From assembly GCF_947623445.1 (NCBI RefSeq), contig NC_135241.1:23314501-23378500 (forward strand): a stretch of 64,000 nt of DNA. The letters are read 5' to 3'. The position numbers were made by a program, and so were the translations under genes. This stretch comes from Clavelina lepadiformis (lineage: Eukaryota; Chordata; Ascidiacea; Aplousobranchia; Clavelinidae). This document shows, piece after piece, positions 1 through 8,498 of the stretch. Position 1 is the first letter of the stretch; each line of letters begins with the position of its first letter. The notes under the pieces are model-generated. The model saw nothing but the letters and a program-made list of their open reading frames with translations. It was not told the origin of the DNA and made no database searches.

Positions 1-1878
1 TATCGACCGATAACATTACTGAATGTCGATTATAAGATATTTAGCAAAATGATGACATTACGATTGAAAAGCTTTGTACCAAAACTTATCAATGACACGC
101 AGTTTGCTGTGTGTGGCAGAGATATAAACGATGGAACAGCGCTGCTTAGAGACTGTATTGAATATATTAAAAATAGAAACACCGATGGATACATTGTATC
201 TCTTGACATCTACAAAGCTTTTGACTGCGTCGACCATGAATTCTTGGCTGAAATTCTGAAAAAATTCGGGTTTGGTGAAATTTTTACGAAAATGATTACA
301 ACTACGCTGATAAATAATCAGACATGTGTAATGATCAATGGGCACATAGGGGCAGATTTTCGCGTCGAACGCGGTTTACGACAAGGAGATCCATTAAGTT
401 TGTATTTGTTCCTGTTAGCAATGGAGCCGGTTATAATTGCTTTAAACAAAAATACAGCTATACAAGGTTTACATCTACCAGCTTCAGGCGGTAAAGTTGT
501 GAAAACTATAGCATACGCTGATGATACAACCTTGGTCCTCCAAGATGAACAATCGGTGTCACAAGCCTTTTTTGTATTAGGTGAATACCTTACAGCGACG
601 GGAATAAAAGTGAACTTCAGTAAAGTAACGGCTTTGAAACTAGGTAGGAAGCAAAGCAAAAACTCTCAGCTTCCCACGCTTTCCTGGGTCGATTCGATAA
701 ATGTTTTGAACGTTCCTTATGGTAAACCTCAGGCAATTACTGATTGGCTCGAAAACAAGGTGCGTAGCATGCGTTTGAAGGTATCGAATTTCTCAAAATT
801 TAGATCGACGTATGATGGAAAATCGCTAATTGTAAAAACACTATTATTGCCCATTTTTGTGTATGGTTCTAGAGTGTATGATCTTGCGCTTCAGCAGCGC
901 CGAAATGTACGCAAAATTGTTGAAAATTATGTTTTTAGCACTGGTGCAAGATTAAACATGGAAACGATAAGTAAAACCAGGGAAAACGGTGGATACGACT
1001 TTATTGACATCCCACTGTATTTAGATATCTTGAAGTTAAAAGTTGTTAAGAAATATTACAACGCTCGAAAGCAAAATAACAGCATACACTTACCGCTGTA
1101 TTTCCTTGAATATTACATTGGCTTTACTTTGTGTAATATGCTGGCAATGCCTGTAAATAATTCTGTGCTGCATGCTACACAGCCCACGTCATATTATAGC
1201 AACGTAGTTGATATCCTGAAACGTTACAGCATTACCATAGATGAAATTGCTGAAAAGACAACCAAACAAATTTACAGGAGAATTGTAAACGAGAGAAATG
1301 CACAAGTACTAGTACCTATGTTCTCCATAAATATGCAAAACATGTGGACTGGCATTCACAATAAGGTACTACCAAATTATTTAAAAACTTTTGGTTACAA
1401 GATGGTATGGAATGTGCTACCCTTATGTATTAATGAGCGCATAGCACGTATACAAAAAACATCAAGATGCCCATTATGTGACCTTCATGATGAAGATGTA
1501 TATCATTTGTTTTATGATTGTGTATGTATACAACCCATATGGGATTATGTAAACGTGATAATATTTAACATCAGTGGTGTTTTGATGCCGAAAGTTTCTC
1601 CACAAATGTGTATTGCCTTGGACTTGAGTTCACTAAAACAACTTTGTGTTTGCGAAACCAATTTAAATGCAACAATATTATTGTTAAGCATTTCAAGGTA
1701 CTGCATATGGCTATCTAGGAACAAAGTGATTTTCGAACAAGAACCGTTTCTCTATCAAAAGGTGATAAACAGAATAAAAGCCATGTCAAAAGCGCGCAAT
1801 AGCGCAAAGAAAAGTCGCCAGACAAGTGTTCACAACTCAGTAACACAAACCCTTTGGAATAGTATGTGGTCAAATTAA
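1..1878 (+). CDS. LINE ORF2 reverse transcriptase, C-terminal part
   Basis: RNA-dependent DNA polymerase that copies LINE RNA at a nicked genomic target. Frame 1 is open from base 1, so the true start lies upstream; the first internal ATG is at 49. Numbered from codon 1, the motif YRPITLLN opens the RT fingers (2-8), DIYKAFD is at about 69-75, GLRQGDPLS at about 125-133, and the catalytic YADD box at about 172-175. Near the end (about 490-507) a CPLC...H...C cluster matches the zinc-binding region found after RT in many LINEs. The endonuclease and ORF1 would lie outside the window. The frame has no stop before the natural one at 1876-1878, so this insertion is fairly young or recently homogenised. 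Confidence 0.9.
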   Translation, partial: YRPITLLNVDYKIFSKMMTLRLKSFVPKLINDTQFAVCGRDINDGTALLRDCIEYIKNRNTDGYIVSLDIYKAFDCVDHEFLAEILKKFGFGEIFTKMITTTLINNQTCVMINGHIGADFRVERGLRQGDPLSLYLFLLAMEPVIIALNKNTAIQGLHLPASGGKVVKTIAYADDTTLVLQDEQSVSQAFFVLGEYLTATGIKVNFSKVTALKLGRKQSKNSQLPTLSWVDSINVLNVPYGKPQAITDWLENKVRSMRLKVSNFSKFRSTYDGKSLIVKTLLLPIFVYGSRVYDLALQQRRNVRKIVENYVFSTGARLNMETISKTRENGGYDFIDIPLYLDILKLKVVKKYYNARKQNNSIHLPLYFLEYYIGFTLCNMLAMPVNNSVLHATQPTSYYSNVVDILKRYSITIDEIAEKTTKQIYRRIVNERNAQVLVPMFSINMQNMWTGIHNKVLPNYLKTFGYKMVWNVLPLCINERIARIQKTSRCPLCDLHDEDVYHLFYDCVCIQPIWDYVNVIIFNISGVLMPKVSPQMCIALDLSSLKQLCVCETNLNATILLLSISRYCIWLSRNKVIFEQEPFLYQKVINRIKAMSKARNSAKKSRQTSVHNSVTQTLWNSMWSN

Positions 1879-2005
1879 TTTCGATTGTGACAGTATCAAA
1901 AGAAGTATTTATGTACATAAGTGTATTGCATATCGAATATTGTTTTAGTGTATTGATCGTGTATTGTCGTGTTAAAACCCATGAAAGGGTTAAAAAATAA
2001 AAAAA
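1..2005 (+). mobile_element. 3' part of an L1/Tx1-like LINE
   Basis: Non-LTR retrotransposon cut by the left edge of the window. It holds the open reverse transcriptase part of ORF2, a short 3' UTR (about 1879-1990) and an A-rich 3' tail (about 1991-2010). The tail merges with the A-rich start of the tRNA-array spacer at about 2006, so the exact junction is ambiguous. No LTR is seen. The start of the RT finger region and the C-terminal CxxC...H...C cluster resemble L1/Tx1-type elements, but the clade is inferred by eye. Insertion into the spacer of the tRNA array, or at its edge, is inferred from the junction; the other flank lies outside the window. Confidence 0.85.
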
Positions 2006-2054
2006 AAATAAAATTACAATTTATGAGTGATTCGGGAAAAGAGCGATTTTATCT

Positions 2055-2062
2055 ATTTGCAT
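2055..2062 (+). promoter_or_regulatory. Octamer-like motif upstream of tRNA, one example of many
   Basis: ATTTGCAT is the reverse complement of the POU/Oct octamer ATGCAAAT, used in distal elements of animal snRNA genes. It recurs 15 nt before base 1 of most tRNA copies in the array, at about -23 to -16. Variants with ATTTTCAT or ACTTTGCAT context lack it. That is also where TFIIIB would sit, so a function is only an inference; array homogenisation alone could explain the conservation. Confidence 0.4.
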
Positions 2063-2077
2063 TTAACATTAAGTACA

Positions 2078-2159
2078 GTTGTCGTGGCCGAGTGGTTAAG
2101 GCGACAGACTAGAAATCTGTTGGGCTCTGCCCGCGTAGGTTCGAATCCTGCCGACAACG
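2078..2159 (+). tRNA. tRNA-Ser(AGA), first copy in the window
   Basis: Matches the array consensus in all stems. Anticodon loop CTAGAAA gives AGA, read as IGA after deamination, for TCT and TCC. An octamer ATTTGCAT lies 15 nt upstream. It is the first tRNA after the LINE tail. Confidence 0.93.
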
Positions 2160-2234
2160 CTCAAATAAAATTACAATTTATGAGTGATTCGGAAAAAGTG
2201 CGAATTTATCTATTTGCATTTAACATTAAGTACA

Positions 2235-2316
2235 GTTGTCGTGGCCGAGTGGTTCAGGCGACAGACTAGAAATCTGTTGGGCTCTGCCCGCGTAGGTTCG
2301 AATGCTGCCGACAACG
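2235..2316 (+). tRNA. tRNA-Ser(AGA), D-loop and T-stem variant
   Basis: D-loop reads GTGGTTCAGG instead of GTGGTTAAGG, and the T stem has CTGC changed to GCTGC context (box B ends ATGC), which removes one T-stem pair. Otherwise like the consensus. May be a weak or inactive copy. Confidence 0.85.
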
Positions 2317-2390
2317 CTGAAATAAATTACAATTTATGAGTGATTCGTGAATAGTGCCACTTTAACTATTTGCATTGAACATTAAGTACA

Positions 2391-2472
2391 GTTGTCGTGG
2401 CCGAGTGGTTAAGGCGACAGACTTGAAATCTGTTGGGCTCTGCCCGCGTAGGTTCGAATCCTGCCGACAACT
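2391..2472 (+). tRNA. tRNA-Ser(TGA), discriminator T
   Basis: Anticodon loop CTTGAAA gives TGA, for TCA codons. Stems fit the consensus, but base 73 is T instead of G. G73 is a major element for animal SerRS, so charging may be poor. Confidence 0.88.
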
Positions 2473-2547
2473 CTGAAATAAAATTACAATTTATGAGTGA
2501 TTCGGGAAAAGTGCGATTTTATCTATTTGCATTGAACATTAAGTACA

Positions 2548-2629
2548 GTTGTCGTGGCCGAGTGGTTAAGGCGACAGTTTAGAAATCTGTTGGGCTCTGC
2601 CCGCGTAGGTTCGAATCCTGCCGACAACG
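2548..2629 (+). tRNA. tRNA-Ser(AGA), anticodon-stem variant
   Basis: Anticodon stem 5' strand is ACAGT against TCTGT, so the pair next to the loop is lost. Loop TTAGAAA keeps AGA. Acceptor, variable and T arms are consensus. Confidence 0.85.
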
Positions 2630-2703
2630 CTCAAATAAATTACAATTTATGAGTGATTCGTGAATAGTGCCACTTTAACTATTTGCATTGAACATTAAGT
2701 ACA

Positions 2704-2785
2704 GTTGTCGTGGCCGAGTGGTTAAGGCGACAGACTAGAAATCTGTTGGGCTCTGCCCGCGTAGGTTCGAATCCTGCCGACAACG
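2704..2785 (+). tRNA. tRNA-Ser(AGA), consensus copy
   Basis: Representative intact copy. All stems pair, box A and box B are near-consensus, and discriminator is G. The first run of four T downstream is at 2830-2833, about 45 nt after the mature 3' end, so a long trailer is expected. Confidence 0.95.
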
Positions 2786-2829
2786 CTCAAATAAAAATAC
2801 AATTTATGAGTGATTCGGGAATAGTGCGA

Positions 2830-2833
2830 TTTT
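2830..2833 (+). terminator. Candidate Pol III terminator (T4), one example
   Basis: Shortest T run able to stop Pol III after the tRNA at 2704-2785. In units whose spacer reads cgatttt the T4 lies about 44-47 nt past the tRNA. Units reading caacttt or ccacttt have only TTT and no T4 before the next tRNA. Confidence 0.4.
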
Positions 2834-2860
2834 CACACTTTGCATTGAACATTAAGCACA

Positions 2861-2942
2861 GTTGTCGTGGCCGAGTGGTTAAGGCGACAGACTAGAAATC
2901 TGTTGGGCTCTGCCCGCGTAGGTTCGAATTCTGCCGACAACG
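2861..2942 (+). tRNA. tRNA-Ser(AGA), box B variant
   Basis: One change in the 3' T stem (CGAATTC in place of CGAATCC) also alters box B. Other arms are consensus. Confidence 0.87.
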
Positions 2943-3018
2943 CTGAAATAAAATTACGTTTTCATGAGTGATTCCAGAAAAGAGCGATTTTATTTATTTG
3001 CATTGAACATTAAGTACA

Positions 3019-3100
3019 GTTGTCGTGGCCGAGTGGTTAAGGCGACAGACTAGAAATCTGTTGGGCTCTGCCCGCGTAGGTTCGAATCCTGACGACAACG
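3019..3100 (+). tRNA. tRNA-Ser(AGA), T-stem variant
   Basis: The last T-stem base is A instead of C (CCTGA before the acceptor strand), losing one pair. Other arms are consensus. It is the last full copy before the first nested insertion. Confidence 0.87.
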
Positions 3101-3175
3101 CTCAAATAAAATTACAATTTATGAGTAATTCGGGAAAAGTGCGATTTTCACTGTTTGCATTGATCATTAAGCACA

Positions 3176-3197
3176 ATTGTCGTGGTCGAGTGGTTAA
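3176..3197 (+). pseudogene. 5' half of split tRNA-Ser (insertion copy 1)
   Basis: The 22 bases from the acceptor stem to the D-loop TTAA of a tRNA gene, ending exactly at the TTAA element. The matching 3' half is 4947-5010. The same halves flank every nested copy: 5' halves begin at 8064, 13911, 17702, 32593, 36700, 44868, 48975, 54647 and 58438. Confidence 0.9.
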
Positions 3198-3603
3198 GTG
3201 GTCACTTCCCAATAGAATGAAACTTTTGTACCGGCAAAACGGCGATTGTGACGATTTCGCACTCAAAGCGTCATATTAAAAAAATTAAGAAATTTTCCCG
3301 TTCAATGTGCATGTGACGCCGATGTGGACTATTTTGTTAATATTTTGGCGATAGCCGGTTCCAGGTCTAGGCTTAGTTGTAAGTTTTGTGTGGGTTTGAA
3401 TTTTTGGTATTTTGGAATATTTGTCTTAAAATTTTAAGATAAAAACTTGTTGTAAAGTTTAGGCAGTTGTCATAGAAAACTGGTTACATGGATTCTGTCT
3501 AAATTAAGACTGTAGGCAGTCAAAACCTAGGTCTCGCTGCAAGCCAAAATTCAGGATAAGTTTATGATGTAGTTTTGCGATGGTAGCTTCTTGATTTAAT
3601 GTA

Positions 3604-4900
3604 GGGGAAGGTGGGGTAAAGCCGACCAACTTGGTAAAGTGGCACACCCATCTTATTTTCTTAATAAAGTTTTTTAACCGCGCGGATACCACTAAGTTTA
3701 GTGAAGCATGACATAACGTGGTTGCACACGCCATTATTCGAGGTTACGTGGAAAAACAGGCAAGAAAAGGCACGGAATTCGTTTTTTGTACTCTCTGATC
3801 TATTGAAAGGTATGTCTTGTAACTTAGATTTTATTTTACAAACATAAGGTAGAAGTTTGGTTGAATGGTAGAAAGAAGTTTTACTGAATCACGTACGCAT
3901 TACATAGGGGTGGGGGTAAAGTGGACCTATGATCCTGATCCTGATCCTGATCCTGATCCATATTGATCCTGTTCCAACCAACACCGAATCTTACTCCGTT
4001 AATGTTAGTTCAACTAGCATTGACTTGTGTGATGGCAGAAATATTGGCTTAGATGCGGCTGGTCTTCCCGAGATGCCTGAATCGTTACCTGCACAGCCAA
4101 TAGATGTAGCCCAACCGGCCTCTCCTGAAGATGCAAATTTCAGTTTCACAATTATAAGTCCTGTTGAACTGCTTCCTATGCCGAAAGCAGCTCACACTCG
4201 CCAAAAGAGGAAGTCTAAGACAGGTGCAACTGCTATTTTAACCAGTTCACCATACAAGAAGCAGTTGGCTGCAACGAATCGTAGTCAATCCGCGGTATCT
4301 GGCAACAGCAGTAAAATAAGTTCATCGAAAAAGCGTTCTATGAAGAAAGCTAAGGTTTCCAGGTCATCAATGCAGCAGAAGGACACAGTCGATGAAAGTG
4401 ATAACAACGTAGATGCAGAATGCTTTTACTGCAACGAAATGTATTGCAAATCATCCTAGAATGATGGGTGGATCCAGTGCTCCAAATGCATGCGATGGGC
4501 GCATGAAGCCTGCTCTGGGTGTAATGAAGAGGATGACAACATTATTTGTGAATTAAGTTTTTTAAAATTGATGGTGAACTGCGATTACTTTCATAACTAC
4601 TTCGCTTATGATGACAATTTGTAAATAAATTGATTGTGATGTGGAACAAATTGCCTTGTTTACTCAAAACTTACGGTGGTCCACTTTAGCCCACATGTGT
4701 GGGGTAAAGTGGACTATTGGAGGTTCTTTTAAATCAAAAAAAAGTTATGTAAGAAAGCAAGCAATCAATAAAAGGGCACTTCAAAAATTAGCGAAATACC
4801 TTTGATTTAACTCTCAAAACAAAAAAGTCAAATGTTTTGGTGAAATCAGTGAATTGTAACGATTTAAGACTTAGGTGGTCCGCTTTACCCCACCCTCCCC
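3604..4900 (+). mobile_element. pogo/Tigger-like non-autonomous transposon, copy 1
   Basis: A 1297-bp element flanked by TA (3602-3603, 4901-4902) inside the TTAA element. Terminal inverted repeats begin GGGGAAGGTGGGGTAAAG on the left and GGGGAGGGTGGGGTAAAG on the complement of the right. GGTAAAGTGG recurs inside near 3633, near 3916 and in an inverted pair near 4680-4712, like repeated transposase-binding sites. The interior keeps only the transposase tail; the N-terminal DNA-binding and catalytic DDE parts are missing. A possible splice donor (AAAGGTATGT, near 3807) may mark an old 5' UTR intron. Confidence 0.85.
3929..4459 (+). pseudogene. pogo-like transposase C-terminal remnant, copy 1
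   Basis: Open frame of 176 codons. The first ten residues come from a GATCCT hexamer repeat and are not native. Residues 77-87 (SPVELLPMPKA) and 103-113 (ILTSSPYKKQL) match the conserved tail after the DDE domain in pogo/Tigger transposases. Residues 134-142 are basic, and CFYC (165-168) opens a cysteine-rich finger. A TAG stops the frame at 176, but the same frame continues with WIQCSKCMRWAHEACSGC, the rest of a PHD-like finger. The stop is in all ten copies, so it predates amplification. No catalytic residues remain. Confidence 0.8.
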
Positions 4901-4946
4901 TACTTTCCATTGAAAAGCCTATCCTTTTGAATTGGGACATGACCCC

Positions 4947-5010
4947 TTAAGGCGAAAGACTAGCAATCTGTTTGGCTCTGCCCTCGTAGTTTCGAATTCT
5001 GTTCACAACG
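4947..5010 (+). pseudogene. 3' half of split tRNA-Ser (insertion copy 1)
   Basis: From the duplicated TTAA through the anticodon, variable and T arms to the 3' end, with several changes: loop CTAGCAA, T-loop flank TTTCGAATTC, acceptor TCACAAC. Equivalent halves start at 9854, 15682, 19473, 34364, 38471, 46639, 50746, 56418 and 60202. More decayed than intact neighbours, so it evolved as a dead copy. Confidence 0.88.
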
Positions 5011-5087
5011 CTGGAAAAAAATGACGTTTTCATAAGTGTTTCGGGAAAAGTGCGATTTTATCTATTTGCATTGAACATTAAGCCCCG

Positions 5088-5169
5088 TTTTTCGTGGCCG
5101 AGTGGTTAAGGCGACAGACTTGAAATCTGTTGGGATCTGCACGCGTAGGTTCGAATCCTGTCGACAACG
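5088..5169 (+). pseudogene. tRNA-Ser(TGA)-like with TTTTTCG acceptor strand
   Basis: The 5' acceptor strand is TTTTTCG against CGACAAC, breaking pairs 1 and 4. The same copy follows every nested insertion (9995, 15823, 19614, 34505, 38612, 46780, 50887, 56559, 60343). The T5 run could stop transcripts coming from upstream but makes this copy a poor tRNA. Variable arm is also altered (GGATCTGCACGC). Confidence 0.75.
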
Positions 5170-5400
5170 CTGAAATAAAATTACAATTTATGAGTGATTC
5201 GTGAAAAGTGTCAATTTCAATATTTGCATTGAACATTAAGCACAGTTGTCGTGGCCGAGTGGTTAAGGCGACAGATTAGAAATCTGTTGGGCTCTGCCCG
5301 CGTAGGTTCGAATCCTGCCGACAACGCTGAAATAAATTACAATTTATGAGTGATTCGGGAAAAGTGCGAATTTATCTATTTTCATTTAACATTAAGTACA

Positions 5401-5482
5401 GTTGTCGTGGCCGAGTGGTTAAGGCGACAGACTTGAAATCTGTTGGGCTCTGCCCGCGTAGGTTCGAATCCTGCCGACAACG
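5401..5482 (+). tRNA. tRNA-Ser(TGA), representative intact copy
   Basis: Consensus in all arms except the wobble base: loop CTTGAAA gives anticodon TGA for TCA codons. It shows that isoacceptors in the array can differ by base 34 alone. The spacer after it carries ACGTTTTC, an early T4 about 14 nt past the tRNA. Confidence 0.94.
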
Positions 5483-7906
5483 CTCAAATAAAATTACGTT
5501 TTCATGAGTGATTCGAGAATAGTGCGATTATATCTATTTGCATTGAACATTAAGTACTGTTGTCGTGGCCGACAGGTTAAGGCGACAGACTAGAAATCTG
5601 TTGGGCTCTGCCCGCGTAGGTTCGAATCCTGCCGACAACGCTGAAATAAATTACAATTTATGAGTGATTCGTGAAAAGTGCCACTTTAACTATTTGCATT
5701 GAACATTAAATACAATTGTCGTGGCCGAGTCGTTAAGGCGACAGACTTGAAATCTGTTGGGCTCTGCCCGCGTAGGTTCGAATCCTGCCGACAACGCTCA
5801 AATAAAATTACAATTTATGAGTGATTCGGGAAAAGTGCGATTTTATCTATTTGCATTGAACATTAAGCACAGTTGTCGTGGCCAAGTGGTTAAGGCGACA
5901 GACTCGAAATCTGTTGGGCTCTGCCCGCGTAGGTTCGAATCCTGCCGACAACGCTGAAATAAAATTACAATTCATGAGTGATTCGAGAAAAGAGCGATTT
6001 TATCTATTTGCATTGAACATTAAGCACAGTTGTCGTGGCCGAGTGGTTAAAGCGACAGACTAGAAATCTGTTATGCTCTGCCCGCGTAGGTTCGAATCCT
6101 GCCGACAACGCTCAAATAAAATTACAATTTATGAGTGATTCGAGAAAAGAACGATTTTATCTATTTGCATTGAACATTAAGTACAGTTGTCGTGGCCGAG
6201 TAGTTAAGGTGACAAACTAGAAATCTGTTAGGCTCTGCCCGCGTAGGTTCGAATCCTGCCGACAACGCTGAAATAAATTACAATTTATGAGTGATTCGTG
6301 AATAGTGCGATTTTATCTATTTGCATTGAACATTAAGTACAGTTGTCGTGGCCGAGTGGTTAAGGCGACAGACTAGAAATTTGTTGGGCTCTGCCCGCGT
6401 AGGTTCGAATCCTGCCGACAACGCTCAAATAAAATTACAATTTATGAGTGATTCGGGAAAAGTGCGATTTTCAGTATTTGCATTGAACATTAAGCAAAGT
6501 TGTCGTGGCCGAGTGGTTAAGGCGACAGACTTGAAATCTGTTGGGCTCTGCCCGCGTAGCTTCGAATCAAGTCGACAACGCTGAAATAAAATTACGTTTT
6601 CATGAGTGATTCGAAAAAAGAGCGATTTTATCTATTTGCATTGAACATTAAGTACAGTTGTCGTGGCCTAGTGGTTAAGGCGATAGACTAGAAATTTGTT
6701 GGGCTCTGCCCGCGTAGGTTCGAATCCTGCCGTAAACGCTCAAATAAATTACAATTTATGAGTGATTCGTGAAAAGTGCAACTTTAACTATTTGCATTGA
6801 ACATTAAGTACAGTTGTCGTGGCCGAGTGGTTAAGGCGACAGATTAGAAATCTGTTAGGCTCTGCCCGCGTAGGTTCGAATCCTGCCGACAACGCTGAAA
6901 TAAATTACAATTTATGAGTGATTCGTGAATAGTGCGATTTTATCTATTTGCATTGAAAATTAAGCACAGTTGTCGTGGCCGAGTGGTTAAGGCGACAGAT
7001 TAGAAATCTGTTGGGCTCTGCCCGCGTAGCTTCGAATCCTGCCGACAACGCTCAAATAAAATTACAATTTATGAGTGATTCGGGAAAAGTGCGAATTTAT
7101 CTATTTTCATTTAACATTAAGTACAGTTGTCGTGGCCGAGTGGTTAAGGCGACAGACTCGAAATCTGTTGGGCTCTGCCCGCGTAGGTTCGAATCCTGCC
7201 GACAACGCTCAAATAAATTACAATTTATGAGTGATTCGGGAATAGTGCGATTTTATCTATTTGCATTGAACATTAAGTACAGTTGTCGTGGCCGAGTGGT
7301 TAAGGCGACAGACTTGAAATCTGTTGGGCTCTGCCCGAGTAGGTTCGAATGCTGCCGACAAAGGTGAAATAAATTACAATTTATGAGTGATTCGTGAAAA
7401 GTGCAACTTTAACTATTTGCATTGAACATTAAGTACAGTTGTCGTGGCCGAGTGGTTAAGGCGACAGACTAGAAATCTGTTGGGCTCCGCCCGCGTAGGT
7501 TCGAATCCTGCCGACAACGCTCAAATAAATTACAATTTATGAGTGATTCGTGAATAGTGCAACTATAACTATTTGCATTGAACATTAAGTACAGTTGTCG
7601 TGGCCGAGTGGTTAAGGCGACAGACTAGAAATCTGTTGGGCTCTGCCCGCGTAGGTTCGAATGCTGCCGACAACGCTGAAATAAATTACAATTTATGAGT
7701 GATTCGTGAATAGTGCGATTTTATCTATTTGCATTGAACATTAAGTACAGTTGTCGTGGCCGAGTGGTTAAGGCGACAGATTAGAAATCTGTTGGGCTCT
7801 GCCCGCGTAGGTTCGAATCCTGCCGACAACGCTCAAATAAAATTACAATTTATGAGTGATTCGGGAAAAGTGCGATTTTATCTATTTGCATTGAACATTA
7901 AGCAAA

Positions 7907-7988
7907 GTTGTCGTGGCCGAGTGGTTAAGGCGACAGACTCGAAATCTGTTGGGCTCTGCCCGCGTAGGTTCGAATCCTGCCGACAACG
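7907..7988 (+). tRNA. tRNA-Ser(CGA), representative intact copy
   Basis: Consensus in all arms except loop CTCGAAA, giving anticodon CGA for TCG codons. A CGA copy occupies this same place, one unit before the TTAA insertion, in front of insertion copies 2 through 10 (13754, 17545, 32436, 36543, 44711, 48818, 54490, 58281). Confidence 0.94.
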
Positions 7989-8498
7989 CTCAAATAAAAT
8001 TACAATTTATGAGTAATTCGGGAAAAGTGCGATTTTCACTGTTTGCATTGATCATTAAGCACAATTGTCGTGGTCGAGTGGTTAAGTGGTCACTTCCCAA
8101 TAGAATGAAACTTTTGTACCGGCAAAACGGCGATTGTGACGTTTTCGCACTCAAAGCGTCATATTAAAAAAATTAAGAAATTTTCCCGTTCAATGTGCAT
8201 GTGACGCCGATGTGGACTATTTTGTTAATATTTTGGCGATAGCCGGTTCCAGGTCTAGGCTTAGTTGTAAGTTTTGTGTGGGTTTGAATTTTTGGTATTT
8301 TGGAATATTTGTCTTAAAATTTTAAGATAAAAACTTGTTGTAAAGTTTAGGCAGTTGTCATAGAAAACTGGTTACATGGATTCTGTCTAAATTAAGACTG
8401 TAGGGCGTAGGCAGTCAAAACCTAGGTCTCGCTGCAAGCCAAAATTCAGGATAAGTTTATGATGTAGTTTTGCGATGGTAGCTTCTTGATTTAATGTA

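Larger units (their letters stand above)
2078..3197 (+). repeat. tRNA-Ser block A (7 copies + 5' half)
   Basis: Left edge of the array in this window. Seven full copies start at 2078, 2235, 2391, 2548, 2704, 2861 and 3019; the third has anticodon TGA and the rest AGA. An eighth copy (3176-3197) is cut in its D-loop at TTAA by the first nested insertion. Copies here carry more private changes than interior ones, as expected at an array edge. Confidence 0.93.
3198..4946 (+). mobile_element. TTAA-flanked element, copy 1, hosting a pogo-like element
   Basis: The sequence between two TTAA copies (3194-3197 and 4947-4950) that together restore one tRNA-Ser D-loop. Ends are imperfect inverted repeats: GTGGTCACTTCCCAAT on the left against GGGGTCATGTCCCAAT on the complement of the right, 13 of 16 identical. 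Without the inner transposon it is about 450 bp and has no coding capacity, so it is MITE-like. TTAA duplication is the habit of piggyBac-type elements, but the termini do not begin with the usual CCC, so the family is not certain. Copy 1 shares several bases with copy 10 that copies 2-9 have lost. Confidence 0.75.
4947..8085 (+). repeat. tRNA-Ser block B (19 copies)
   Basis: Begins with the decayed 3' half of the split tRNA (4947-5010), then 19 full copies starting at 5088 with the last at 7907, and a 5' half at 8064-8085. Hand-read anticodon order: TGA, AGA, TGA, AGA, TGA, CGA, AGA x3, TGA, AGA x3, CGA, TGA, AGA x3, CGA. The first copy has acceptor strand TTTTTCG in place of GTTGTCG. The fourth has a D arm reading CCGACAGG, and the eleventh ends CGTAAACG, so these three look inactive. 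Confidence 0.93.

Noticed and set aside
318-659. Minus-strand frame opposite the LINE reverse transcriptase
   Set aside because: It is a shadow of the RT frame, with no motif of its own.
3504-3734. Minus-strand frame of about 76 codons, repeated in every nested insertion
   Set aside because: It crosses the junction between the TTAA element and the pogo-like terminal repeat and has no family motif, so it is a chance frame.
4947-5010. tRNA-Ala-like anticodon AGC in the 3' halves
   Set aside because: These are severed, decayed half genes with no 5' half attached; the loop change has no decoding meaning.
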